From Variovorax paradoxus (GTDB lineage Bacteria; Pseudomonadota; Gammaproteobacteria; Burkholderiales; Burkholderiaceae_C), in contig NZ_JXQQ01000020.1 in NCBI RefSeq assembly GCF_000834655.1, forward strand, positions 104,239 to 168,238: 64,000 nt of DNA, read 5' to 3'. Below, one piece after another: positions 37,979 to 45,589 of the stretch. Below the pieces are notes generated by a model. That model saw only the letters and a program-made list of their open reading frames with translations. It was not told the DNA's origin and searched no databases. Position 1 is the first letter of the stretch. Each line of letters opens with the position of its first letter. Made by a program: the position numbers and the translations under genes.

Positions 37979-39420
37979 GACTGCGGGTCATTGCCGCCGC
38001 CATCGCGGCCGTGCTGGCCGCGGGCTGCGCGGTCGGCCCCGACTACAAGACGCCCGAGACACCGCTGCCCGTCAGCTGGACGCTCGAGGCGCCCTGGCGC
38101 CAGGCCACGCCGAACGACGTGGCCGACAAGGGCCCGTGGTGGAAGCGCTTCAGCGATGCGCAGCTCGACGCGCTGCAGGACAAGGCCCTCGCCGGCAGCC
38201 CGACGCTGACGATCGCCAACGCCCGGCTCGCCCAGGCGCGCGCCAATCTCGATGTCAGCTCGGCCAGCCGGTTCCCGCAGCTGGGCCTCGGCGCCCGCGC
38301 TTCGCGCCTGAAGATCTCGGCCAACCGGCCGCTCACGAACTACGCGACCACCAACGCATCGACGGTGCAGAACGACTTCGCGCTGTCGCTGAACGCGAGC
38401 TACGAGCTCGACCTCGCGGGCCGCGTGCAGCGCACCGTCGAAGGCGCGACGGCCTCGGCCGAGCAGTCGGCCGCCGACCTCGCGAACACGCGCCTCGTGC
38501 TCACCGCCGACGTGGCGAACAACTACTTCAACCTGCGCTCGACCGACATCGAACTCGACGTGATCTCGCGCTCCATCGGCCTGCAGCGCCGCGCGCTCGA
38601 GCTGGTCACGGCGCGGCACGACCTGGGCGCCGTCTCGGGCCTCGACGTGGCGCAGCAGCAGGCGCTGCTGGAGACCACGCTGACGCAGGTCGACGTGCTG
38701 AAGAAGCAGCGCGCCCAGTACGAACACGCGCTCGCCACGCTCACCGGCACGCCGGCGCCGAGCTTCGCGCTGCCGGTGGACCTGCGCGAGATCCGCCCCC
38801 CGGCGGTGCCGCTCGGCGTGCCGTCCGAAATCCTCCAGCGCCGGCCCGACGTGGCTTCGGCCGAACGATCGATGGCGGCCGCGAATGCGCAGATCGGCGT
38901 TGCGACCGCGGCGTTCTATCCGAGCTTCATCATCTCGCCGACCGTGGGCGTGGACAGCCGGTTGATCGAGTCGCTGTTCAACGGACCGAGCCTGCTGTGG
39001 TCGGTGGGCGTGTCGGCCACGCAGGTGCTGTTCGACGGTGGGCGCGTGCGCGCGAACGTCGACTTCGCCAGGGCCGGCTACGACGCCACCGTGGGCAACT
39101 ACCGCCGCACGGTGCTCACCGCGATGCAGGAAGTGGAAGACGGCATCACAGGCCTCTCGGCGCTCGACAGCGCCACCACGCAGGCGCAGGCGGCCGTCGC
39201 CGCCGCGCGCCGCGTGCTCGACATGGCGACCAGCCGCTACGAAGGCGGCGCGTCGACCTACCTGGATGTGATCACCTCGCAGCAATCGCTGCTGACGGTC
39301 GAGCGGCAGGCCGCGCAGTTGCAGGGGCAGCGTCTCTTGACCGCGGTGTTTCTGGTGAAGGCGCTGGGCGGCGACTGGGAAGGCCCGGGCACCCTCGGCC
39401 CGCTCGCAAAAAAGGAATGA
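37975..39420 (+). CDS. RND efflux outer-membrane factor lipoprotein (NodT family)
   Basis: 481 residues. GTG start overlapping the adaptor stop (GTGA). Signal with lipobox LAAGC, so Cys is near residue 19 and the protein is lipidated. Two TolC-like OEP repeats follow; typical motifs are WWKRFSDAQLDALQDKAL, SYELDLAGRVQRTVEGA, ANNYFNLRSTDIELDV and YEGGASTYLDVITSQQSLL. It completes the tripartite pump. A short GACGGC/GCCGTC hairpin overlaps the stop codon and may act as terminator towards the convergent radical SAM gene. Confidence 0.95.
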   Translation: MRLRVIAAAIAAVLAAGCAVGPDYKTPETPLPVSWTLEAPWRQATPNDVADKGPWWKRFSDAQLDALQDKALAGSPTLTIANARLAQARANLDVSSASRFPQLGLGARASRLKISANRPLTNYATTNASTVQNDFALSLNASYELDLAGRVQRTVEGATASAEQSAADLANTRLVLTADVANNYFNLRSTDIELDVISRSIGLQRRALELVTARHDLGAVSGLDVAQQQALLETTLTQVDVLKKQRAQYEHALATLTGTPAPSFALPVDLREIRPPAVPLGVPSEILQRRPDVASAERSMAAANAQIGVATAAFYPSFIISPTVGVDSRLIESLFNGPSLLWSVGVSATQVLFDGGRVRANVDFARAGYDATVGNYRRTVLTAMQEVEDGITGLSALDSATTQAQAAVAAARRVLDMATSRYEGGASTYLDVITSQQSLLTVERQAAQLQGQRLLTAVFLVKALGGDWEGPGTLGPLAKKE

Positions 39421-39451
39421 CGGCACCAGGCGCCGTCCATCGGCGCGGTCG

Positions 39452-40558
39452 CTAGAACAGATTGCCCTGCCCCGCCGCTCCCGGCGGCCGGAACGCCGTG
39501 AGGTCCAGCGGAACGCGCTCGCGGTTGAAGCCCAGGCGCTGCGTCGCCTTCTGGAAGCGCTGGTGGATCAGGTCGGCCCAGAGGCCCGAGCCCTTCATGC
39601 GGGTGGCGAAATCGGCGTCGTAGTCCTTGCCGCCGCGCATCTCGTGGATGCGGGCCATGATGCGGTCCGCGCGTTGCGGGTAATGCAGCGCGAGCCATTC
39701 CTTGAAAAGAGGCGCCACCTCCCACGGCAGGCGCACCACGGTGTAGAAGGCGCTGCGCGCGCCGGCCTCCCAGGCGGCTTCGAGCACGTGCTCCATGTCC
39801 TCGGTGACAAAGGGAATCTGCGGCGCCACGCTCACGCCCACCGGCACGCCCGCCTCGGCCAGGGTGCGGATGGTGCGCAGCCGCCGGTGCGGCGCGGCGG
39901 CGCGCGGCTCGAGCTTGCGGGCGAGTTCGCCGTCGAGCGTCGTCACGGTCACGTACACCGCCGCGAGGTGCTCGGCCGCCATCGGCCCGATCAGGTCGAG
40001 GTCGCGCTCGATGGCGCTCGACTTGGTGACCAGCGCGAACGGATGCCGCACTTCCTTGAGCAACTCGATGACGGAGCGCGTGAGCCGCAGCTCGCGCTCG
40101 ATCGGCTGGTAGCAATCGGTGGCGGTGCCGATCGCGATCTGGCTCGGTCGATAGCCCTTGCGCCCGAGCTCGGCGCGCAGCACCTCGACGATGTTGCGCT
40201 TGGCGATGAGCTTGGTCTCGAAGTCCAGGCCCGGCGAGAGGTTCAGGTAGCTGTGGGTAGGCCGCGCGAAGCAGTAGATGCAACCGTGCTCGCAGCCGCG
40301 GTACGGGTTGAGCGACCGGTCGAAGTAGATGTCGGGCGACTCGTTTCCGGTGAGCACCGACTTCACGTCCTCCAAGCGCACCTCGGTCGCGAGCGGCATG
40401 AGTTCGTCGGCCTCGGCCGCGCCTTCTTCGAGCGTGCCCCAGCCGTCGTCGAAGGCGTTGCGCTCATCTTTGGAAAAGCGATGCGCCAGCCGCGTGGCCG
40501 CGCCTCGGCCTTTGATGATGTGGATGGGGACGATGGATGAGGGTGATGCGGGTGGCAT
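39452..40558 (-). CDS. PA0069 family radical SAM protein
   Basis: 368 residues. The radical SAM cluster motif is CEHGCIYC (Cys-x3-Cys-x2-Cys) near residue 89, preceded by the family pattern SLNPYRGCEHGCIYCFARPTH, a form related to spore photoproduct lyase. The N-terminus GRGAATRLAHRFSKDERNAFDDGW is also family-typical. Function is undetermined; relation to a DNA photoproduct lyase plus an SOS box suggests a DNA-damage role. GAGG lies before the ATG. A perfect LexA box ends 25 nt upstream of the start. Confidence 0.92.
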   Translation of the reverse strand: MPPASPSSIVPIHIIKGRGAATRLAHRFSKDERNAFDDGWGTLEEGAAEADELMPLATEVRLEDVKSVLTGNESPDIYFDRSLNPYRGCEHGCIYCFARPTHSYLNLSPGLDFETKLIAKRNIVEVLRAELGRKGYRPSQIAIGTATDCYQPIERELRLTRSVIELLKEVRHPFALVTKSSAIERDLDLIGPMAAEHLAAVYVTVTTLDGELARKLEPRAAAPHRRLRTIRTLAEAGVPVGVSVAPQIPFVTEDMEHVLEAAWEAGARSAFYTVVRLPWEVAPLFKEWLALHYPQRADRIMARIHEMRGGKDYDADFATRMKGSGLWADLIHQRFQKATQRLGFNRERVPLDLTAFRPPGAAGQGNLF

Positions 40559-40582
40559 GGCAAATCCTCGGGATGGAATTTA

Positions 40583-40598
40583 CTGTTTATTCATACAG
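40583..40598. promoter_or_regulatory. LexA (SOS) box of the radical SAM gene
   Basis: CTGT-TTATTCAT-ACAG is a perfect match to the gammaproteobacterial/betaproteobacterial CTGT-N8-ACAG consensus with an AT-rich centre. It is placed where it would cover the minus-strand promoter. The P. aeruginosa homologue PA0069 is, as I recall, in the LexA regulon. Confidence 0.85.
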
Positions 40599-40633
40599 TA
40601 TTCCACTAATCACATGAGCCTGTCGAATTTTCT

Positions 40634-40653
40634 ATTTCTTTCTTGACAGAAAT
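40634..40653. promoter_or_regulatory. GbsR-type operator 1 overlapping the regulator's own -35
   Basis: ATTTCTTT-CTTG-ACAGAAAT, a 20-nt dyad, 17 of 20 bases identical to operator 2 at 41292. TTGACA (40643-40648), part of the dyad, pairs with TAGACT (40665-40670) over a 16-nt spacer as a promoter, giving a start only about 1-2 nt before the ATG. Confidence 0.75.
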
Positions 40654-40677
40654 TCAGGAAATCCTAGACTCGACCGC

Positions 40678-41271
40678 ATGGAACTCACAGAAATTCAACG
40701 CAAGTTCGTCGTCCACTGGGGCGAAATGGGCTCCATGTGGGGCGTCAACCGCACCGTCTCGCAGATCCACGCGCTGCTCTTCGCCCACGGCAAGCCGATG
40801 CACGCCGAAGAGCTCTGCGACACCCTGGGCGTCGCCCGCTCCAACATCAGCAACAGCCTGAAGGAACTGCAGGCCTGGAACCTCGTGCGCGTGACCCACA
40901 TCCTGGGCGACCGGCGCGACTATTTCGAGACCAGCGTCGACGTGTGGGAGCTGTTTCGCACCGTGGTGCGCGAGCGCAAGGAGCGCGAGTTCGATCCCAC
41001 CATCCGCGTGCTGCGCGAGCTCGTGTCCAGCCCCGATTTCCAGAAGGAGCCGGCCGATGCGCAGGACCGCATCCGTTCCACCATGGACCTCATGAACAAG
41101 CTCGCCACCTGGGCCGACGAAATGCTGCGGCTTTCGCCCGGCACGCTCGACAAGGTGCTGACGCTCGGGGCAAGCGTGCAGAAGTTCGTGCGCGGCGATG
41201 CAGCGCCCGCCGCGCCTCCCGGCAAGGGCGACGATCCGGACGCGCACCACGCCAGCCTTCCGATGATCTGA
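40678..41271 (+). CDS. GbsR/MarR family transcriptional regulator
   Basis: 197 residues. Winged helix at about 25-85: VNRTVSQIHALLFAHGKPMHAEELCDTLGVARSNISNSLKELQAWNLV, the pattern of GbsR-type regulators related to MarR, with GDRRDYFET as the wing. The C-terminal half is helical. A near-consensus promoter just before the ATG leaves almost no leader, so the message may be leaderless. Twin operators, one over its own -35 and one just after its stop, suggest that it represses itself and the cluster that follows. Confidence 0.88.
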   Translation: MELTEIQRKFVVHWGEMGSMWGVNRTVSQIHALLFAHGKPMHAEELCDTLGVARSNISNSLKELQAWNLVRVTHILGDRRDYFETSVDVWELFRTVVRERKEREFDPTIRVLRELVSSPDFQKEPADAQDRIRSTMDLMNKLATWADEMLRLSPGTLDKVLTLGASVQKFVRGDAAPAAPPGKGDDPDAHHASLPMI

Positions 41272-41291
41272 CCTCCTTTTTTTGCCCATCA

Positions 41292-41311
41292 ATTTCTGTT
41301 CTGACAGAAAT
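41292..41311. promoter_or_regulatory. GbsR-type operator 2, upstream of the DCC gene
   Basis: ATTTCTGT-TCTG-ACAGAAAT, perfect 8-bp arms and a 4-nt centre, 20 nt before the DCC gene. A T-run at 41277-41283 precedes it. The spacing rules out a LexA box (4 instead of 8 nt between CTGT and ACAG). Confidence 0.75.
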
Positions 41312-41330
41312 ATCGAGAACCAAGAACATC

Positions 41331-41762
41331 ATGACCCGTACCGCCGCCGCGACCTACCCGCTGACCGTCTACTACGACGCCACCTGCCCGCTGTGCGTGG
41401 CCGAGATGCGCGCGATGCGCGAACGCGACGCGGCGGGCCGGCTGAACCTCGTCGACTGTTCGCCTGCCGGCTTTTCCGCCGGCCCGGCACCGCGCGAGGC
41501 GCTGATGACGGCGATGCATGCGGTCGATGCCGCAGGCCAGGTTCTGTCCGGCGTCGCGGCGATCCGCGCTTGCCGCGCCGCGGTCGGCCTGCCCGCGGGC
41601 GGCGCGCTGCTCGATCTGCCTATCGTCGGCGCCCTCGCAGACCGCGCCTATGCGGTGCTCGCGCGCAACCGCTACCGCCTGCCCCGCTGGCTGGTCGCAC
41701 GCCTGGCAGGCCGCGGCGCCATCGCGCCCGCCACCTGCGCCGACGACCACTGCCGCCTCTGA
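41331..41762 (+). CDS. DCC family thiol-disulfide oxidoreductase-like protein
   Basis: 143 residues. The DCC signature is YYDATCPLCVAEM near residue 14, with a CxxC pair after D, and RYRLPRWLVARLAG near the end is typical of the family. The late cysteines in ATCADDHC are extra. No signal peptide. The function of DCC proteins is poorly known; a redox or electron-transfer role is assumed. It is the first gene after operator 2 and probably starts the operon with the methyltransferase. Confidence 0.85.
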   Translation: MTRTAAATYPLTVYYDATCPLCVAEMRAMRERDAAGRLNLVDCSPAGFSAGPAPREALMTAMHAVDAAGQVLSGVAAIRACRAAVGLPAGGALLDLPIVGALADRAYAVLARNRYRLPRWLVARLAGRGAIAPATCADDHCRL

Positions 41763-41820
41763 ACCGATCACGCTGTCACGCGCCAGGGCAAAACAAGAAC
41801 CAACGTCAAAAGGAGCCTCG

Positions 41821-42771
41821 ATGCCCACCGTCTTCCAGCCCGACTTCCGCCTGCCGTCCGCCACGCCCCACGCATCCGCGCACAGCGGCAGCGCCCCCGT
41901 CACGGCCGAGGACACGCAGGACTACTTCACCGAAGTGGCGGTCGACTACAGCGCCTGGAGCCCGAGCTACAACATGCACTTCGGCTTCTGGCGCGCGGGG
42001 CTCAACCCGCTGCGCCGCGAAGGCATGCTGGTCGAGATGAACCGAGCGATCGGCCGCGCACTGCGGCTCGATGATTCGCCACCCGCCGCAGGCACGCGCC
42101 GCTGCGTCATCGACATGGGCTGCGGCGCCGGCGCCACCGCACGCACGCTGGTCGGCGACGACGCATCGCTCTACGCGGTCACTGTCACGAACGTGCCGGT
42201 GCAGAACCGCATCGCCGCGCGGCTCGATGCGGCGGCGGGCGTCGCCGACCGCGTGGCCCACATCGAGGCCGACTACACGTGCACGGGCCTTCCCGCCGCG
42301 CAGGCCGATGGCGCCTGGGCGCTGGAGAGCGCCTGCTATGCCGAGGGCACCGCCAAGGCCGATTTCGTGCGCGAGGCGGCGCGCCTGCTCAAGCCCGGCG
42401 CACGGCTCGTGGTGATCGACGGCTTCCTCTTGCGGAAGAACCCCGGCCGCATCGCCGGCTGGCTGCACCGCCTCTGGGCCGACAGCTGGGCCGTGCCCAC
42501 GCTGGCCACGCGCGACGACTTCACCGCGGCGCTCGGCGATCACGGCTTCGAGGACATCGAATTCAAGTCGCTGCGCTGGCGCGTCGCACCGAGCGCGCTG
42601 CACATCCCGCTGCTGGCCACGCGCTTCACACTGTCCGAACTCTGGAAGGCACGCGGCAGGCTGAGCCCGTGGCGCCGCAAGCACATCGTGGCGAGCTATT
42701 GCGCGCTGGCGCTGGGCATGTTCTGGCGCGACTTCGACTACGGCATGGTGACCGCCACGCGCAGCAACTGA
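41821..42771 (+). CDS. class I SAM-dependent methyltransferase
   Basis: 316 residues. The SAM-binding motif I reads VIDMGCGAGATARTLVG near residue 98; motif II/III segments are ALESACYAEGTAKADFVREAARLLKPGARLVVIDGF. The overall pattern, with a 45-residue lead and a C-terminal helical extension, recalls small-molecule C-methyltransferases of the tocopherol/sterol group. AAGGAG stands 6 nt before the ATG. It lies between the DCC gene and a membrane-SRPBCC gene; the substrate may be a hydrophobic compound that the neighbours bind, which is inference. Confidence 0.87.
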   Translation: MPTVFQPDFRLPSATPHASAHSGSAPVTAEDTQDYFTEVAVDYSAWSPSYNMHFGFWRAGLNPLRREGMLVEMNRAIGRALRLDDSPPAAGTRRCVIDMGCGAGATARTLVGDDASLYAVTVTNVPVQNRIAARLDAAAGVADRVAHIEADYTCTGLPAAQADGAWALESACYAEGTAKADFVREAARLLKPGARLVVIDGFLLRKNPGRIAGWLHRLWADSWAVPTLATRDDFTAALGDHGFEDIEFKSLRWRVAPSALHIPLLATRFTLSELWKARGRLSPWRRKHIVASYCALALGMFWRDFDYGMVTATRSN

Positions 42772-42814
42772 AAACGCACCGGCAGATAAAACACAACGAG
42801 GAGAAGACGTTTCC

Positions 42815-43864
42815 ATGCGCACCGAATCCGAAGAAGGCAGGCTCTCCGAGCTGGCTCCCATCACCCCCCTCGATGCAGACGAAGAGCCGCCCCGCCGCCG
42901 CATGCCCTTCGCCTGGTTCTGGCCGCTGCTGGTCGGCGCGGCCGCCGCGCTCGTGCTGCGCATCGCCTTCAGCGGCGGGCCGGGCCATCCGTTCTCGGCG
43001 ATGCTCGGCGCCTTCGTCTACCTCGCGCCCGCGGTGTGCGGCGCGGTCACGGTGTACATGGCCGAGCGCATCGAGCGGCGCAGCTGGGGCTACTACCTCT
43101 GGGCGCCGTGGGTCTCGACCGCGCTCTTCGTCATCGGCACGCTGCTGGTCTTCATCGAGGGAATGATCTGCGCCGTCGTCATCGTGCCGCTCTTCGCGGT
43201 CATGGGCAGCGTAGGCGGCCTCGCGATGGGCCTCGTGTGCCGCGTCACCAACTGGCCCCGGCCCGCGCTCTACAGCTTCGCGATGCTGCCGCTCGTGCTC
43301 GGCGCCATCGAGCCGCACCTGCCCAACCCCGACCAGTTCTCGACCACCTCGCGCACGCTCTTCATCGCCGCACCGGCCGAGCGCGTGTGGCACGAGCTCA
43401 ACAATGCGCGCGACATCCGGCCCGCCGAAGTCGACGACGCCTGGGCCTACCGCATCGGCGTGCCGCTGCCGCTGGCCGGCGTGACCGAGGAGACGCCCGA
43501 AGGCCGCGTACGCAAGGTGCTGTGGCAGAAGAACGTGCACTTCGAGGAGGTCATCACCGAGTGGCAACCCGGGCGGCTGCTCAAGTGGCGCTACCGATTC
43601 GCGCCCGACTCGTTTCCGGCCGGCGCACTGGACGACCACGTGATGATCGGCGGCCAGTACTTCGACCTGCGCGACTCGGCCTTCACACTCACCCCGAAGG
43701 ACGGCGGCACCGAGCTGCGCGTCGAGGTGGCGTGGCGCGTGAGCACGCGCTTCAACTGGTATGCGGACCGGGTCGCGGGTTTCCTGCTCGGCGACGGCGC
43801 GGAGCACATCCTGCGCTTCTACAAGGCGCGCAGCGAAGGCACCGTGGCGGTGGCGGCGCAATGA
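42815..43864 (+). CDS. four-TM membrane protein with C-terminal SRPBCC domain
   Basis: 349 residues. After a charged 28-residue start come about four hydrophobic segments (about 32-160: FAWFWPLLVGAAAALVL, AMLGAFVYLAPAVCGAV, WVSTALFVIGTLLVFI, AVVIVPLFAVMGSVGGLA). Residues 185-345 form a START/SRPBCC-like ligand-binding domain (TTSRTLFIAAPAERVWHELNN ... LKWRYRFAPDSF). A membrane-tethered hydrophobic-ligand binder is a fair reading. GAGGAG precedes the start; it overlaps the DUF4166 gene by 4 nt. No close described homologue comes to mind. Confidence 0.75.
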   Translation: MRTESEEGRLSELAPITPLDADEEPPRRRMPFAWFWPLLVGAAAALVLRIAFSGGPGHPFSAMLGAFVYLAPAVCGAVTVYMAERIERRSWGYYLWAPWVSTALFVIGTLLVFIEGMICAVVIVPLFAVMGSVGGLAMGLVCRVTNWPRPALYSFAMLPLVLGAIEPHLPNPDQFSTTSRTLFIAAPAERVWHELNNARDIRPAEVDDAWAYRIGVPLPLAGVTEETPEGRVRKVLWQKNVHFEEVITEWQPGRLLKWRYRFAPDSFPAGALDDHVMIGGQYFDLRDSAFTLTPKDGGTELRVEVAWRVSTRFNWYADRVAGFLLGDGAEHILRFYKARSEGTVAVAAQ

Positions 43865-44499
43865 CGCGCAGCAACGCACGGCCGGTCTTCCAGCAGGCGC
43901 TCGGCGCGGACTGGGAACGCCTGGGCGACGTGATTCGCCGGCACTACACGATGGCGCCGTTCTCCGACGCCTACGTGTGCGTGCGCGGCACCATGAACGA
44001 GGTCCATCACGCGCCGTGGGCCGCGCTGCTGATGCCCTTGGGCCGCCTCTTCGGCGCGCTCGTGCCCTACACCGGCACCGACGTGCCGATCGAGGTGCAC
44101 TACCGCTGCCACCCCGACGACGCCAACCTGTACTGGGACCGCGTCTTCCACTTCGCGGGCCGCCAGCCCTTCCACTTCCGCTCGCACATGGAACACACCG
44201 CCGCGCACGGCGCCGAGGTGGTCGAGTACGTTCGCTTCGGCATCGGCATGCGCCTGGCGGTGAGCGCGGAAGACGGCGCGCTGGTGTTTCGCGACAAGGG
44301 CTACGTCTGGCGCATCGCGAGCCTGCGCATCCCGCTGCCGCTCGGGCTCTTCATGGGCACCGCGTACGTCGAGGAACGGCCCGACCCCACGAGCCCCGAT
44401 CACTTCACGATGAAGATGCTGCTGCGCCACCGCTGGTTCGGCGACGTGTTCCGCTACAGCGGGCGCTTCCACCTGGGCCCGCGCCTGGGTTCACAATGA
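43861..44499 (+). CDS. DUF4166 family protein
   Basis: 212 residues. PVFQQALGADWERLGDVIRRHYTMAPF at the start, VEVHYRCHPDDANLYWDRVFHFAG and a C-terminal FRYSGRFHLGP resemble DUF4166, which is often fused to a dehydrogenase domain in other bacteria but is alone here. The function is unknown. It is translationally coupled to the SRPBCC gene (ATGA) and separated by 7 nt from the DOPA-dioxygenase-like gene. Confidence 0.78.
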   Translation: MTRSNARPVFQQALGADWERLGDVIRRHYTMAPFSDAYVCVRGTMNEVHHAPWAALLMPLGRLFGALVPYTGTDVPIEVHYRCHPDDANLYWDRVFHFAGRQPFHFRSHMEHTAAHGAEVVEYVRFGIGMRLAVSAEDGALVFRDKGYVWRIASLRIPLPLGLFMGTAYVEERPDPTSPDHFTMKMLLRHRWFGDVFRYSGRFHLGPRLGSQ

Positions 44500-44506
44500 G
44501 CGCACC

Positions 44507-44854
44507 ATGCCGCGCCGCCCCGAGAACCTCTATCCCCAGTACCACGCCCACGTCTACTTCGCCCCCGCCACGGTGGCGCAGGCGCGCGAGCTCTGCGAGC
44601 GCGCGGGCCGCGAGCTGATGGTCGTCGTGGGCCGCGTGCACGAGCGGCTCGTGGGGCCGCATCCGCACTGGAGCTGCCAGCTCGCGTTCGATGCGGCCGA
44701 GTTCGACCAGGTCATCGCATGGCTCGACGCCAACCGCGACGGCCTGGACATCTTCGTGCACGGAGTGACGGGCGACTACCTCGCCGACCACACGGCGCAT
44801 GCGATGTGGCTCGGCGAAGGAAGCGCGCTCGACCTGCGGATGTTCCGGCGCTAG
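44507..44854 (+). CDS. DOPA 4,5-dioxygenase family protein
   Basis: 115 residues. The pattern YHAHVYFAPATVAQARELCER with HxH, PHPHWSCQLAFD and GLDIFVHGVTGDYLADHTAHAMWLG matches the DOPA 4,5-dioxygenase (DODA-like) family, whose plant/fungal members make betalamic acid precursors; bacterial members open catechols. Conserved histidines that could bind iron are all present. It is the last gene of the cluster; its stop overlaps that of the convergent GST gene. Confidence 0.85.
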   Translation: MPRRPENLYPQYHAHVYFAPATVAQARELCERAGRELMVVVGRVHERLVGPHPHWSCQLAFDAAEFDQVIAWLDANRDGLDIFVHGVTGDYLADHTAHAMWLGEGSALDLRMFRR

Positions 44855-45507
44855 AACTCCGCGTCCAGCTCGTCGATTTCCTCCGGCTCCTGCTTGGCCG
44901 CCGCCACCCACTCCTTCATCGCCGGCAGCTCCATCACCCGCTTGCAGTAGGCCGCGCACGCACTGTCGAGCGCCACGTCGTAGCTCAGGAACCGCGTGAC
45001 CACCGGCGCATACATCGCATCGGCAATGCCCGGCTGCTTGCCGAACAAAAACGGCCCGCCGTAGGCCTTCAGGCACTCGCGCCAGATCGCCACGATGCGG
45101 TCGATGTCGGCCTGCGCGCGCGACCACACCTTGAAGTTCTTGAAGTGGGCCTTGATGTTCATCGGCAGCGCGCCGCGCATCGAGGAGAAGCCCGAATGCA
45201 TCTCGCCGCAGATCGCGCGGCAGTGCGCGCGGGCCGCTGCGTCGGCGGGCAGCAGCCCGGCCTTGGGCTTGATCTCGTGGAGGTATTCGCCGATGGCCAG
45301 CGTGTCCCACACCTTCACGCCACCGTGCTGCAGCGACGGCACCAGCATCGAGGAAGAGAGCAGCAGCATCTCGGCCTTCATGGCCGGATCGTCGGGCGGA
45401 ATGATCTTCTCGCTGAAGTCCAGCCCCGCCAGCCTGCACATCAGCCAGCCACGCAGCGACCACGCGCCGTAGTTCTTGCTGCTGATGGTGAGAACGGGTT
45501 TGGCCAT
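44851..45507 (-). CDS. glutathione S-transferase
   Basis: 218 residues. N-terminal thioredoxin fold with SSKNYGAWSLRGWLMCRLAG, where Ser12/Tyr or a nearby residue would activate glutathione, cis-proline in LVPSLQHGGVKVWDTLAIGEYL; helical C-terminal domain with FLFGKQPGIADAMYAPVVTRFLSY. AAGGAG lies 7 nt before the ATG. It diverges from the PHA depolymerase gene, 82 nt apart. Role unknown. Confidence 0.9.
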   Translation of the reverse strand: MAKPVLTISSKNYGAWSLRGWLMCRLAGLDFSEKIIPPDDPAMKAEMLLLSSSMLVPSLQHGGVKVWDTLAIGEYLHEIKPKAGLLPADAAARAHCRAICGEMHSGFSSMRGALPMNIKAHFKNFKVWSRAQADIDRIVAIWRECLKAYGGPFLFGKQPGIADAMYAPVVTRFLSYDVALDSACAAYCKRVMELPAMKEWVAAAKQEPEEIDELDAEF

Positions 45508-45589
45508 CGGGAAGCTCCTTGACGTTGCTGCTTCGCGTGCAAGCGCCATGCCACTTGGTACTGGCCCGCAACTTGCCTGCATCCAAGCC

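Noticed and set aside
41292..41311. CTGTTCTGACAG read as a second LexA box
   Set aside because: Only 4 nt separate CTGT and ACAG instead of 8, and the full dyad matches the site before the GbsR gene, so it is assigned to that regulator.
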